From Platycnemis pennipes (taxonomy: Eukaryota; Arthropoda; Insecta; Odonata; Platycnemididae): 64,000 nt of DNA. Position numbers and translations under genes: made by a program. The notes below the pieces were generated by a model. It searched no databases. It saw only the letters and a program-made list of their open reading frames with translations, and was not told the origin of the DNA. The stretch spans positions 77,202,064-77,266,063 of the forward strand of contig OW121846.1 in NCBI GenBank assembly GCA_933228895.1. Reading direction: 5' to 3'. Below, one piece after another: positions 21,740-33,084 of this stretch; the first letter of the stretch is position 1, and every line of letters starts with the position of its first letter.

Positions 21740-24655
21740 ATCAATAAAATAATTTGCCGAAAGAAATTTTTGAAATGTTACACGCAATAACATGTCTTTC
21801 GAAGGACATATCAGATCATGAAGTATTTCCGAAGTGTTTTACAGTATACAGAAAGGATAGAGTAAGCAGAAACGGAGGAGGAGTTTTCATAGCTGTTAAG
21901 GACCCGTATGTCAGTAGAAGAGAACTTATTTCAGAGCGAAATGTAGAAAGTATTTGGTGTTCCGTTAAAAGTAAAAGTAGTAACGCAAAAAAGGTATATG
22001 TAGGTGCATATTACAGGCCACCGGACGCAGACGTCAATTCTATAATAGAGCTAGAGTCAGAGATACGCACATTACTTTCTGGGAAGAATGATAGAGGAAT
22101 AATAGTAGGCGGAGATTTCAATCTCCCCTCGATAGACTGGAATACGTGTAGTTTCATTGCAGGAGGTAAGGATAAGGAACATTGCGAATCACTGTTGAAC
22201 ACCTTTACGACACATTCTTTACAACAGCTAGTAACAGAGCCGACCAGGGGAAACAACATTCTAGACTTATTAGCAACAAATATACCCGAGCGAGTTCTAA
22301 ATACAGTTACAGACACAGGAATTAGTGACCATAAAATAGTGCATGCGAAATTTATTGTAGGCGTTGAAAGACATTATAAACCAAGGAGGAGGGTGTACTT
22401 ATTTGGCAAGGCAAATTACGACGGTATGAAAGAGGAATTAAGGGAAGCGTTTAATGTATTCAGCGAACAAAGCAAAGGATTAAATACAGAGGATTCGTGG
22501 AGAGAATTTCTTGAGGTCACCCGTAACGCAGTTCATAAATACATACCAAGTAAATATATTAGTGATAATACAGAGCCAAGGTGGTATAACGCGGAGGTTA
22601 GGAAATCACTAAAGCGACAAAGGGTATGCCACGCTAAGATGAAAAATGCCAGACGGGGTCTATCGGTAGAGGAAAAAAATGAGCTAGTTCAAAACTATAA
22701 AAAATCGAGAGCATTAGCAAGGAAATCATGTCGGCAAGCGTTATCACATTTCAAGAGCAAGATGTTAGGAGAATATTTAGATAGCAATCCTAAAGCGTTT
22801 TGGTCATATGTGAGAGAGCTTCAGGGAAATAAGTCCACAGTGCACACACTTAAAAATGATAAAGGAATCAGAGTCACCAGCAGTGTAGAAAAAGCCAACA
22901 CTTTAAACACCTTCTTCCAAAGTGTATTCAACTCATCGTCACAAAACGAAGTGGAACCACCGCCGAACACTTTCAGTGAGCAAATGCCCGAAATAAACAT
23001 TTCATGTCGCGGAATAGAGCAGCAGTTAAAAAGCATAAGTAAAAACAAAGCACCAGGTCCCGATCAAATTCCTTCCAGAGTTTATAAAACATTAGCTTCT
23101 GAAATAGCCCCCTATCTAGAAATAATATTCAATAAAACACTAAAGAACCACACAGTACCCAAGGATTGGAAAGTAGCTAACATTACACCTATATTTAAAA
23201 GCGGTGATAGGGAAGAACCTAGTAACTACAGACCCATTTCACTCACGTCAATCTCTTGTAAGATATTTGAGCACATAGTAGTCAGTTCGATCATGGGGCA
23301 TTTGGATAGTCAGGGATTACTCATAAACAGCCAGCATGGGTTCCGGAAAGGTAGATCTTGCGAGACACAATTAGCTTTATTCGTACACGATATTTTAGTC
23401 CACGGCGAAAGCAGTACTGAAGTTGATGCGATATTTTTAGATTTTAAAAAGGCTTTCGATAAAGTTCCTCATGACAAATTAATCTTGAAGTTAGAGAGTT
23501 TTGGTATAAATAAAGACGTTGTATGTTGGGTAAAAGAATTCTTAAGTGGGCGAGAGCAGAGGGTTGTCATAGATGGTATCATGTCGGACACAATCGAAGT
23601 CACATCGGGAGTTCCCCAGGGTAGCGTAGTAGGTCCGCTTCTATTTCTTTTATACATAAACGATTTGGGTACCGTAGTTAGTAGTAACCTTAGACTTTTT
23701 GCAGACGATGCGGTGGTGTACAGGGGTATATCAAAAGAAGAGGACACGAAATCACTTAGCAAGGATTTAGATGCAATTCAAGAGTGGTGCGACAAATGGC
23801 AGTTAGAACTTAACCTTAAAAAGTGTGTAGCTATCAATTTTTGGAGGAGGAATAATTCGATAGAGCGATCCTATAGAATTAATAACACGAAGATCGAAAA
23901 CGTTGAAACCGTAAGATATTTAGGTGTAACAATCACTAAAGATTTATCGTGGGGAAGACACATAAGGGAAATATGCGGCCGAGCGAAGAGAAAGCTAGGA
24001 TTTATAAAAAGAGTACTTGGGAAATGTGATGAGAAGACAAAAGAGCGATGCTACTTTTCACTAGTTAGGCCCCACCTTGAGTATGCAGCCAGTGTATGGG
24101 ATCCTAATGAATTAGGTTTGATGAGAGAACTAGACAGTGTACAGCGTAGAGCAGCTAGGTTCGTCAAAAGGTGTTACGATAGGTTGAGTAGTGTATCAGA
24201 ATTAATACAAGAATTAGGGTGGGAATCATTATCAGAGCGTAGATTAAAGTTCAGATTTAATCTATTGCAGAAATTTCAATCGGATAGCTTTACTGAAGAT
24301 GTTAGGCACATATTGAAAACACCAGCGTATTATTCTAGATTCGACCAGATAAATAAGATTAGAGAGATAGATTGTCGTACAGATAGATTCAAAATGGCAT
24401 TTTTCCCCCGTACTATAAGAGAACAGAATAGGCAGCATAGGAAAGGGATAGGTAGGGGAAATATTTTAGAGTATTCTGTAGTGCATGATGCATGTATTAA
24501 CCCCTCAAATACTATAGATACTAACAATCTAGTTGCATGAGACCCTTTAGTTGCTTGCTTGCATGCTAGTAGTGAATGCTTGGTGACCTTCACCCCCTGC
24601 CACACACCCTCGCGGTGGCTTGCAGGGTATCGTGTAGATGTAGATGTAGATGAAT
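21740..24655 (+). mobile_element. CR1/L2-like LINE, 5'-truncated, near-intact copy
   Basis: This is the best-preserved retrotransposon in the window. It has one long ORF (21754-24540) and a short 3' UTR containing a CCCCCTGCCACACACCCTCG block, and it ends in GATGTA hexamer repeats at about 24627-24655. The same 3' block and hexamer tail recur in about ten truncated copies elsewhere, which defines the family from the sequence itself. A microsatellite 3' end instead of poly(A) is a known property of CR1/L2-type LINEs. The 5' edge is uncertain: the element lacks its 5' UTR, any ORF1 and the first part of the endonuclease, as expected from 5' truncation during target-primed reverse transcription. 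I could not define a target-site duplication. The CR1/L2 assignment is inferred from motif style and tail type. Confidence 0.9.
21754..24540 (+). CDS. LINE endonuclease / reverse transcriptase polyprotein (5'-truncated)
   Basis: This 928-residue ORF encodes the replication protein of the LINE, which nicks target DNA and copies element RNA. The APE-type endonuclease fills about residues 1-205, with GGDFN at 119-123 and SDH at 191-193. The reverse transcriptase follows, with APGPDQIP near 433-440, NYRPISL at 491-497, DFKKAFD at 563-569, GVPQGS at 619-624, the catalytic FADD at 649-652 and RYLGV at 721-725. The C-terminal region reads LEYAASVWDP and VQRRAARFV. The first codon is TTG and the first ATG is residue 8, so neither is a genuine start. 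The N-terminal endonuclease strand is missing, and the usual TETW motif reads ITCLS, so the catalytic glutamate is lost. Other copies have a TAG stop after residue 906; here it is TAT, which adds 22 residues. The frame is open, but the endonuclease is probably inactive. Confidence 0.92.
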   Translation: MPKEIFEMLHAITCLSKDISDHEVFPKCFTVYRKDRVSRNGGGVFIAVKDPYVSRRELISERNVESIWCSVKSKSSNAKKVYVGAYYRPPDADVNSIIELESEIRTLLSGKNDRGIIVGGDFNLPSIDWNTCSFIAGGKDKEHCESLLNTFTTHSLQQLVTEPTRGNNILDLLATNIPERVLNTVTDTGISDHKIVHAKFIVGVERHYKPRRRVYLFGKANYDGMKEELREAFNVFSEQSKGLNTEDSWREFLEVTRNAVHKYIPSKYISDNTEPRWYNAEVRKSLKRQRVCHAKMKNARRGLSVEEKNELVQNYKKSRALARKSCRQALSHFKSKMLGEYLDSNPKAFWSYVRELQGNKSTVHTLKNDKGIRVTSSVEKANTLNTFFQSVFNSSSQNEVEPPPNTFSEQMPEINISCRGIEQQLKSISKNKAPGPDQIPSRVYKTLASEIAPYLEIIFNKTLKNHTVPKDWKVANITPIFKSGDREEPSNYRPISLTSISCKIFEHIVVSSIMGHLDSQGLLINSQHGFRKGRSCETQLALFVHDILVHGESSTEVDAIFLDFKKAFDKVPHDKLILKLESFGINKDVVCWVKEFLSGREQRVVIDGIMSDTIEVTSGVPQGSVVGPLLFLLYINDLGTVVSSNLRLFADDAVVYRGISKEEDTKSLSKDLDAIQEWCDKWQLELNLKKCVAINFWRRNNSIERSYRINNTKIENVETVRYLGVTITKDLSWGRHIREICGRAKRKLGFIKRVLGKCDEKTKERCYFSLVRPHLEYAASVWDPNELGLMRELDSVQRRAARFVKRCYDRLSSVSELIQELGWESLSERRLKFRFNLLQKFQSDSFTEDVRHILKTPAYYSRFDQINKIREIDCRTDRFKMAFFPRTIREQNRQHRKGIGRGNILEYSVVHDACINPSNTIDTNNLVA

Positions 24656-24884
24656 AACTGCGGACCTAAATAGTGTTTGGGGTGTTTTTGACATCCCTTC
24701 GCTTCAAATGAATTCTGGTTAAAAAACGATTGCGTGACCATGACGGCTATAAGCCATCTGCGTAATCGCGAAAATGTCGAAAATAATTTTGAAAGAAAGC
24801 TCAAAGCACCTGATCCTCTCCTATAAGATATGAGAGACCTAGTTCTGGCGTAGAATGCTGAAAACGCTGAATTAACAGGGTTCA

Positions 24885-25660
24885 CACCGGTCAGGGAAGT
24901 CATGGAAATGTCAGGGAAATTAGATCCTGGTCCAGAGGCGCAGAAAGAGATGAAAATCGTGGTTGAACGCACGGAGCGTTGCTGCGCTCAAGCGAGGCGA
25001 GGTTCTGTTGCCGTCAGCTTTCCGTCCTGGCTGGGTGGCACGGGGCAGCGCCAACTTGGTGGCTCGCACGGGCTCGGAATCCGGTTGCTTGGTCTGGTCG
25101 TCCGTTGCTTTGTTTTTGAATTTTGATTGGAATATGTTACTTTCCTGGAATAAATAAATTTTATTTCACATTACACCTTGATGCGTTTTTCCATAAAATC
25201 CCTAAAAGCGACTGCTTTGGCATCGGCATAAAGTCAGGGAAATTTCAAAATTTGGGACTGGAAATTTAAACATAGTCCTAATAAAGATCCGAAGTTTCAT
25301 ATAATTGAAATATTTGATGGAGTTGGTTAGTCAACTAGTGCACTATTACCAATTTGAAATAAATGATGGGTTAAACGTATTGGTTTATTCGTTAGTTGGA
25401 CGGTAAGGGTCCTTGGTATAACTCAGTTATTTTAACTACAACAATTAAAGTTAAGAACAAGTATAAAAGAGCTGTTTTGTTTTTGAATTTTGACTGGAAT
25501 ACGTACTTTCCTGAGATAAATAAATTTTATTTCGCATTATACCTTGATGCATTTTTCCATATAATCCCTATAAACGACTGATTTGCCATCGACATAAAGT
25601 CAGAGAAATTTCAAACATTGGGACTGGAAATCAGGGAAATTGAAAATGGAAAGTTGATAT
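24885..25660. mobile_element. Degraded element carrying TCAGGGAA motifs and an internal duplication
   Basis: Clusters of GTCAGGGAA(A) at 24891-24925, 25233-25245 and 25598-25645 link this segment to the 5793-7109 element. A 160-bp stretch beginning TTTGTTTTTGAATTTTGA occurs at 25110-25270 and again at 25476-25631, with about 90% identity by eye. No terminal repeats or target duplication could be assigned. Confidence 0.45.
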
Positions 25661-28214
25661 GAATTGATTAAGTGGACGGATTAAATAAAAAATGAAGAAA
25701 CAACCAAAAGAGCCGAGGAAGAAAGGTCTAGGGGAGAATATCATGATAGATAACAACTAGAACAATTGTACACACCCTGAGATATGTTGCATTTACATGA
25801 GCCAAATGAAGAGGGATTAAGGGAAGAGGTTGTGCCCGGGGGTCACTGAGCTAGCAATGAAGAGAGGAAAATGTAGGGTTGCAGTTAACTATTCGAAGGA
25901 TACAAAAACAACGATGATGGACATAAACATACAGTGGCAGCGCAGACCTTTAAGTATGAAAAATAGAATATTTTTTCTGCCAAAAACATCGATTTTACCA
26001 CTTCTGCCGGGCACGTTACTCCCCCGGTTTTTCCTCCTTGGAATTAAGTCATTCGTGGAATTTATTTTCATATATTTCATCACTTAGGGTCGAGTCCGTT
26101 GCGTCATTCGATTCATATATTTGGTAGGATATTAGTTCTAAAAAATTAATGCGTATTTTAGAAATATCTTTTGAGCAGTTCTTTTCACAATGGCAGCATA
26201 GCTGAGTGCTTGAATGTTACTAACTGATGTTAGATATCTGTTGAACAGTTGCATCATTTTCCTTTTATATTTTTATATGGCATTTGTTAATACTTCCGAT
26301 ATATTTTTTTTACTTTGAACGAGTAGTAGTGAATACAATCGTAGAGTAAGCTTACTTTTTCACAGAGTAAGATTACTTTGTGATATAATACATTTTATGC
26401 TCGTCCTGTCTCCGTTAAGTCATTGGCATTCTCTCACATTACCATTAATTTAACTCAAAGAATCCATGAGGTGTGATTGCAGTGGCAATTATGCCTACCC
26501 TCCATTCCTTCCAAGTTTTAACATTTTGTTCTGATTTCATGCCCTTTTATCACTTACTGCTGCTATTGCTGCTACATCTGTCATCGCGTATCAGTGTGTC
26601 TCACTGAAGTCCTCGGCAATTTCTTCCGGCAATAAAGTTTCTTCTTTATTCCTGAGCTCGTGCCCAACCTATCAAAATCCTATCCCGATCTGCAAATGAA
26701 ATGCAGTTCGCGTTTTCTTTATCATCTCCTTTTCTGAGTACAAGACGAAGTGTACTTAATGGTGAAATGGAAGAACAATGGGAACTTCTGGAGTAATAGT
26801 TACCGCGTGGTCCTTCGGGGAGGGGAAGATGGAGCAGGAGCCGTAGTACTAAGAACTCAGAATAGATAGATAGATACAAAGTTAATTTAAAGTTAATTTA
26901 CATTTTATCGGAGACTATATAGTCCTATGGAGCACAAGTACATAACATTCACATATATTTCAGCTGCTAATATTATAAATTTTACTAAAACAGAGACAAG
27001 TAATTGCTAAGTAATAAAATTCAGGAAACAAAAGTTGGAGGTAGGCATTGTTTCAGAAAGAATGACACAAAATACATAAAAGACATAACACTTACAATGT
27101 TCTGTATACATAGCCACAAATATTACATCATTTACAAAAAGAAAAAAACAACAACAGTAAAGAAGTGAATGCTACGTTTGATATATTATTATTTAGAATA
27201 TAAGCACTGCTTCCAAGTAGTAGTTTTAGTTTTAAAGGTGCGTCGACGGCTAAGGTCATTTTGCACCTTACTGCTTCCGAGCTGTCTTGAATGGATAAGG
27301 GGGAAAGGCGGTGATAGGTATAGGGTACGTGAGCGAAAGAATATTAGCCATTGAGGAGACTCTACAAGTCTAGCTGTTCGGGTCTGGCATGCATAAAGGG
27401 GAAGACGTCAACGAAATATACGATCGGCGCGAAGAACTAATGGGAAAAGTCCAAGGATGGAAATAAATATGTAATGCGGGATAGAAACGCGGTAGTTGGT
27501 GAAAGGAGGGATGGAAAAGAGGCAGGAGGATGTGGATTAGGAATAAGTAATCACCGCAGCGAGAAAAGAGTGGAATTCTGTAAGGGATATAATATGGAGA
27601 TTACTGACTCGTAGTTATAACACCACTTACTACATGCGCAAAAGAAATATGTTATTTTGCTTTAGGAAGGCCTCATCTCAGGTACACCGCGAGTACCTGG
27701 GATCTGGGATGGAAAAATTTAATTTGCGACCTTAATGAGATTAAAAGGGAACGAGCACGTTTCGCCAGTAATTCCTTCGAAGGTACTAGAAGTGTCACGC
27801 GCCGTAAGTTAGGGTTTGGATGGGTGTCTGTAGGCTTGAAGGCTAAACGCTAAATTAAGGCAGCTGGAAAATTTTTAATCCACCAAGTTTGAGCGTGACA
27901 CAAGATTAAATGCTATCCTCGCTCGTCTGTTGGAAATTGGTTATAAAATTAGAGAAATGGGCTGTTAAACAATGTTAATCAAGCATCTACTTTTTCCATG
28001 GCCTATTCGTGACCACAACACAATAGCCTGACGCAATCCATGCATGGATGAGAACTCCTCTTTCCTCTCATTCCCCACCTCATTTCTTTTCCCTTCTCCT
28101 CGCCTTTAATGGCCAAAGCCCCTGCCCAAAGCCTTACACCTTAATGAGTTCTCATATGAACGTGCAATGGAAAGACTAGTGGGGTGTCAGATTTAGTGCT
28201 TTGCACTGCAGGGT
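25661..28214. other. Unassigned DNA with possible LINE 3' UTR remnants
   Basis: Apart from a SINE scrap at 27238, nothing is clear. On the minus strand, 27130-26870 (GTGCTCCATAGGACTATATA, then AATTAACTTTAAATTAAC and a TATCTATCTATCTATTC run) resembles a LINE 3' UTR with a microsatellite end, but no coding part is attached. Confidence 0.4.
27238..27272 (-). mobile_element. SINE-A 3' fragment
   Basis: GTGCAAAATGACCTTAGCCG on the minus strand matches GCGCAAATGACCTCAGCTG of the SINE 3' part. Nothing else of the element is evident. Confidence 0.45.
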
Positions 28215-28570
28215 TCAAACGTAGGGATTGAGGGGATTCGATGAAAATATACTGGCAGGTTATGAGATTTGGGTGTGGAAAAGCATGAATAAGTTGAGAT
28301 AGGTGGAAAAGAGGACTTAAAAAGGAGTGCTGTGCATTGTATGGGCGAAGAGGAAGTTGTTGGAGGAATTCAGAAGAAGGCGTGGTGAGTGAATGGGACA
28401 GGTAGCGAGAGGCCATTGTTTCCGAAAGCCGTGTCTCAAGGGAGAACGTCAGGTAAGCCCAGGGAAGAGAGAAAAGATTAACCTGTCTGGATGGGGTGAC
28501 GATAGGCAGAAAGCATGCTGCAGAGCTAAAGGAGGACACAATATGAAATATAGGCGTACGTTACTTCAAA
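28215..28570 (+). pseudogene. Possible third type of LINE RT C-terminal remnant
   Basis: Translation gives LAGYEIWVWKSMNKLR, then RRRGE-MGQVARGHCFRKP, ERQVSPGKREK and NLSGWGDDRQKACCRAKGG. The order GYEIW, a G(H/Q)VAR-like segment and a WxDD segment resembles the C-terminal tail of several LINE reverse transcriptases, but no single family is clear and stops are present. The long opposite-strand reading frame over the same bases is only its antisense. Confidence 0.35.
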
Positions 28571-31199
28571 GGAAATATTAAAAAAAAATTAATAATGTCT
28601 CTTTAAACTTACCTTAAGGCGTTGGACGCTTTTATTGCTTATGATATAAAAAATAATCATCAAAGCATATGAAACTTAAAAGCAATTTTTCCTGTTATAT
28701 GCCTGGGAGGTTGATTACAGGGAATAGTTCAGATGCGGGTAGAAACATGCTACAATCTTGCCCGTCAAATATTTAACTAACAATTTGTCACTGATTGTGG
28801 AACGTCTTCCAGTCATGCGCAGGTGGAGCTAGAAAGAAACGCTATCGGAACTCAGTATTAAAACAAGTACTTCATTCAGAAAATTGGCTTTATAAACAAT
28901 AGAACGAATGAAGTAAAAGAATGTGATACCTCTAGCTTTTCAGAACACGATTCCAAATCAAGCAACGACTGTTATAAGCATAAATGAATATATTATTGTT
29001 TTTATATTTTATTCTGTTATATTTCTAAGTATTTGATTGTTATCCCTATTTAGAGTTTAATAATTAGCCGTAGTATATAACGCGGATATAGTCATGGTGC
29101 TTTTTTAATTGGAGGAGAGGTTAATGCGTTCTTATAAGTTACACGGCGCAGTTAAAATTTCACTTATTTATTAAAAAAATATGCTGCTTTCTAACCATCA
29201 TTGTAAGAGAAAGGTAAAAGTTTCGAATGCTCAAAGAGACGAATATTTGAATTTTTAATTACATATAATCCGTACTGGAGAATGATAACTACAGTTATAC
29301 GTTTCTGATAGAATTAGAAATGTCTGAGATACAAGCACGCTATTATTGCTGTGTTAAACCATATAAATATTTCACACATGAAAAGACATATGCAGGCTTT
29401 GAGGTATGAATATGGGAGAGACAACATTGTATATGCCAATAGATATGTTAATCAAACTTAGAGGCAATGAATAATGAACTTTAAAGTAGGTGTAGTCCAG
29501 AAGAATGACTAAAATTAGTGAAGGACCAATATTTAGATGCGTGAGTCATTCCATGAAAGCAACCCAATAAGAATAGAAGTTGTGATTGGAAGACCTGAAT
29601 CTAACGGCCCAATTAAGGCCACGGATTTTAATAAGCAGCGATAGGCTGGATACTCACCATTAACCGTGTTGCATTCTCGGGCCCATTGCTGCCCATTCTG
29701 ACTCACTGTCCACTTCCCCTATCTGCCAGTGTCCTCAGATTTAGGCCTAGCTGTGACAGCAATCGGCTCTGACAGGGCTTTCCTTCAGTAATAATTCATA
29801 TAATATCGTGGCTAAGTGTAGGTATTGTTTTGATTGGTATCGAGCATCAGCTGTCCAGTTTCAGCCTCAGCGTAGAGAAAGTTCATTTTTGTATCACCTT
29901 TCATCATCTCTGAGGACAATAGCATCTATAAAGCTGACAGAGATCTCGAGGACATGGTCGTACATAAAGAGCATACTTCAGGTATACTGGCTAATCTTAT
30001 TTTTTTCCTCGCTGTTTTTCATTAACTCCATGACTCAAATGTTCTCTGTTTTGTTTATTGATTCATGTATTCATAGATCCAAGGCTTATAGGTTTCCTGA
30101 CAGATATAAAAATATTTCAAGTCCTCCTTTTCACCATGCTGGAAAAGGTCATGATCGTAAACTTCCGAATGTATGGGATTAAAATGTTTTAATTTCCATG
30201 CATAATAAAGAATCATAATAGACGTCATATAGACTGGCCAGGTACAAGTGAAAGTAGCTTGACATGTGGAACTCATTAATTTTCTTAGCATGTTCTGGAA
30301 TCCACTCCTCTACGGATTCATTTGAAAGCCCAAGTAAAGTTGTGAATGTTAATTATAGCAAGTGTAGAAAGGTTATCACAACGTAGATGCCAATAATTTA
30401 CTTGCATTTAATGTACTGCATCTTTAATGAGGTATTATGCACTATCACACACCCAAAAGGAGTATGGGAACCATTTTAGGGCACTCAGATGAAATAAGCG
30501 CACCATGACTTCTCAATGTCGGTTCTAACAGCTCCTACGGCTACTTAATTATTGGTTAATTATAAATAAAGCATAATCCTTTGATACACAGGCTACTTTC
30601 ACTCCAGTGGTCTTTCATTCCATCTTCAACATATCTTTGTCTATAGGCTGCGGGAGGAACGTTAATTTTTCCAACATTTTTTCACTACTGCTTTTTTGAT
30701 CTGAATTTTACTGCCTTTTCAATTTTTTGCCACGGTAAATCCCGTTTCAACCGCACTTGATCAGGCACAGGACCGTCCTAGGTGGTTTCAGGCAATCAAC
30801 TTGTGCTTGTGTGTAAATTAGTATCAAATGTCGCCTCATCGTAAGCAGCATTTGACACTAAATCAAAAAAAGAGAAGATCGTAGAGTGACTGAAATGCGA
30901 CATGATTGGTGGACGGCCACCGGGTCCTACTGGGAGCTAGTAGCAAACTAGTAGGTACCGCGTCGAGCATGAAATCAAGTAGCTCAGCGGGTATGAGGGC
31001 AGTCATCCTTGTTAGCCACCATAATGGTTCTACATCACACGATACTAGAAAGCCAGCATACTACCAAGTACCCTCAACCTTGTGCTAGATCAAGTATTGT
31101 GTGAAACGCACTTAAGGTTATAAGGGAATATTCGCCGAAATCATCCATTATATGAGCATATATTTTTCCTCATCCCACATTTACCAAAAGAAGAATCCA
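28571..31199. other. Unassigned AT-rich DNA
   Basis: No supported gene. A 124-codon frame at 29808-30182 and a 60-codon frame at 30906 have no recognisable domains and unremarkable codon use. The segment just before 31200 may be further degraded RTE-like LINE. Confidence 0.5.
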
Positions 31200-31670
31200 C
31201 TTACGGCTGAAAATACAATTTTGGAAGTAAGGACACACTTCAATAGAGATTACATCTGGAGCATGCTCCTTTACGGAAATGAGGCATGAACGATGACAGT
31301 GGCTGAAAAAATTCTAATAGTGTCACTAGAAGCATTCAAAATGTGGCTTTACTGAAGAATGACGAAGATAAAGTGGATCAAATGAGGAGCAACCGAAGAA
31401 GTCTTGATAAAAAAGAAGTCCGCTGAAAATCAAAAGAGGAGATAATTTAATCGGTCATATTTTGAGGCATGATGATCTGATGAAGACCGTCGAGGGAAAC
31501 GAGAAGGGGAAGAATAAGAAAGGAAATCCTTGGAAGAAATATATGGAGAAAGAAGGGAAGGATGTCAAAGAGAATAACATGAATAAATATGAAGAGGTTA
31601 GCCGACAGGGAATTGAGTGAAGACCTGTATCAAACTAATCTTAGGATTGGTGACTGGTGATCATGATGAA
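31200..31670 (+). pseudogene. RTE-like LINE, reverse transcriptase C-terminal remnant
   Basis: Translation of the plus strand gives the conserved C-terminal stretch of a second LINE class: LLYGNEA followed by TMTVAEK (31270-31305), LEAFKMWLY, EEVLIKKKSAENQKRR, IGHILRHDDLMKT-like residues near 31445-31490 and a KGNPWKKYMEKEGKDVKE segment. In intact relatives this order is LYGCETW, EAFEMWCYRRM, VGEKRSLL, GHILRHDGL, then a basic RGRPR segment. Several stops and frameshifts are present. The 3' UTR ends around GACTGGTGATCATGATG at 31669. Confidence 0.8.
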
Positions 31671-31989
31671 ACTGCACGTACACCTTCTTACTTGCAACTG
31701 TCATTGTCGAGCATACTGCAGCAAGGAGAACTGATGACCTTTTCCGCTTGCTGTTTGGCCTTATCTTGCTCGTCACTCGGCCCACCAGCATCCTCTAGCA
31801 CATCAGATCCCTTTGCGGGACACTGGGTCGGTATCACGTGCATAATGCATGCACATGTTACAGGCCCTAATGTCTCAGCACTAGGTTCTCGTATCTCGTA
31901 CTATTAGGGATACGAATAACGGTAAATATATCCAGTACGAATGTAGCAATGGATAACATTGGTAGCTGCATGTTGGTATAAGGACTTAA

Positions 31990-32190
31990 AGCTAACCCAA
32001 CTAACACCATGTTTTTGCATGCATGCTTTGCTATTTTTATCCTTTTTTAAACAGTGTAGTTTTGAACAGTACCTATACAAGTACTAATCCTTTTTTATGC
32101 ATGATATGTAGTGCATGTTTGGTGAGAGTTCACCACCTGCCACACACCTTTTGGAGGCTTGCAGGGTATTATGTAGATGTAGATGTACTC
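31990..32190 (+). mobile_element. CR1/L2-like LINE 3' end fragment (subfamily 2)
   Basis: This is only the 3' UTR. It carries the family block CCACCTGCCACACACC, the GGCTTGCAGGGTATTATGTAG segment and two GATGTA tail units ending near 32187. The AT-rich stretch before the block matches the minus-strand copy at 35455-36190, so these two form a subfamily distinct from the 21.7-24.7 kb copy. Confidence 0.8.
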
Positions 32191-32244
32191 CGAAAGCTAA
32201 GTCATATCGCACCATGCGCAAATAATACCTCACGTAAAGGAAAC

Positions 32245-32490
32245 CTTACGCAAATAATTGTAGCATAAAATTGGGAGTAAAAAAGCTAAATCTGCAGTTT
32301 CCACATGAATTTTTACTAAGCACGATTATGGTTTCATAGCAGGGGTACTTCATCATGAACTTCCACAAACTTTCGCCGGAGACTCTCTTTTGTAACATAA
32401 ATAGCCTTTCCTGAGAAAAGTTTCGAACCCGTGACCTTTCGGGTGCCAAGCCGAAAAATTACCTACCCGTCTACCGGAATTGAGTACGAT
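32245..32490 (-). mobile_element. Probable tRNA-derived SINE (third family)
   Basis: On the minus strand GGTAGACGGGTAGGTAATTT and GGTCACGGGTTCGAAAC give A- and B-box-like elements about 45 bases apart. The ~170-base downstream segment is AT-rich and open in one frame for 67 codons by chance. No target duplication was identified. Confidence 0.5.
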
Positions 32491-32766
32491 TCGTCAGTGG
32501 TCTGTAGAGATCGTTGTGAACATGCCATCGTCTTATTCTCTGACCCCATCAGATTAGTGTGTTGCTGATCGTCGTGTGTGTCGTGATCGTCGTTGGTTTA
32601 AAGTCGTTATTAAGTTAAAGCATATAGACCTTCAGTTGTCATTAATTTTGTGCAACGCAATGTCATATACCTCCTCTACCATTTAATGCTATCAAATCAA
32701 ACAACACGACATCCATTTTGCCCTCTATATTATATGATTCTACATGAGCTACAAAATATCATTCAA

Positions 32767-33071
32767 GGGGATCAGGCTGGTGTGGTGGCCCGGGTTCGAT
32801 TCCCTGTAGTGGCGGAGTTTTCAGTGGCAGACCGTATCCTACTTGAGTGCCTAGGGGAGGGTATTTCAGGTTCAGTACTCCGTCCGTCGGATGGGACGTT
32901 AAGCCGTGGTCCCCTTGGCGCCTATCGTTAAGAGTAGGCTAATGCCGACGCCGGGTTTCTCTCCCCCTTTCCTTCGTTCTCTGAAAAGTCCTACCATTAC
33001 CAAATAACTCACCTATCCTAAAATGGCGCAAATGATATCAGCTGTCGGTCGCCTCACCTGAGTAACTAACT
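32767..33071 (+). mobile_element. SINE-A, full-length with target-site duplication
   Basis: The head GGGGATCAGGCTGGTGTGGT is followed directly by GGCCCGGGTTCGATTCCC because ~25 bases between the A and B boxes are deleted. The body is intact from GTTCAGTACTCCGTCCGTCG to GCTGTCGGTCGCC, with a GAGTAACTAACTA tail. Flanks AAATATCATTCAA (32754-32766) and AAATACCATTCAA (33072-33084) match at 12 of 13, a classic SINE target duplication. Confidence 0.92.
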
Positions 33072-33084
33072 AAATACCATTCAA

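Noticed and set aside
28141..28539. 132-codon minus-strand frame
   Set aside because: It is antisense to a probable LINE reverse transcriptase remnant on the plus strand.
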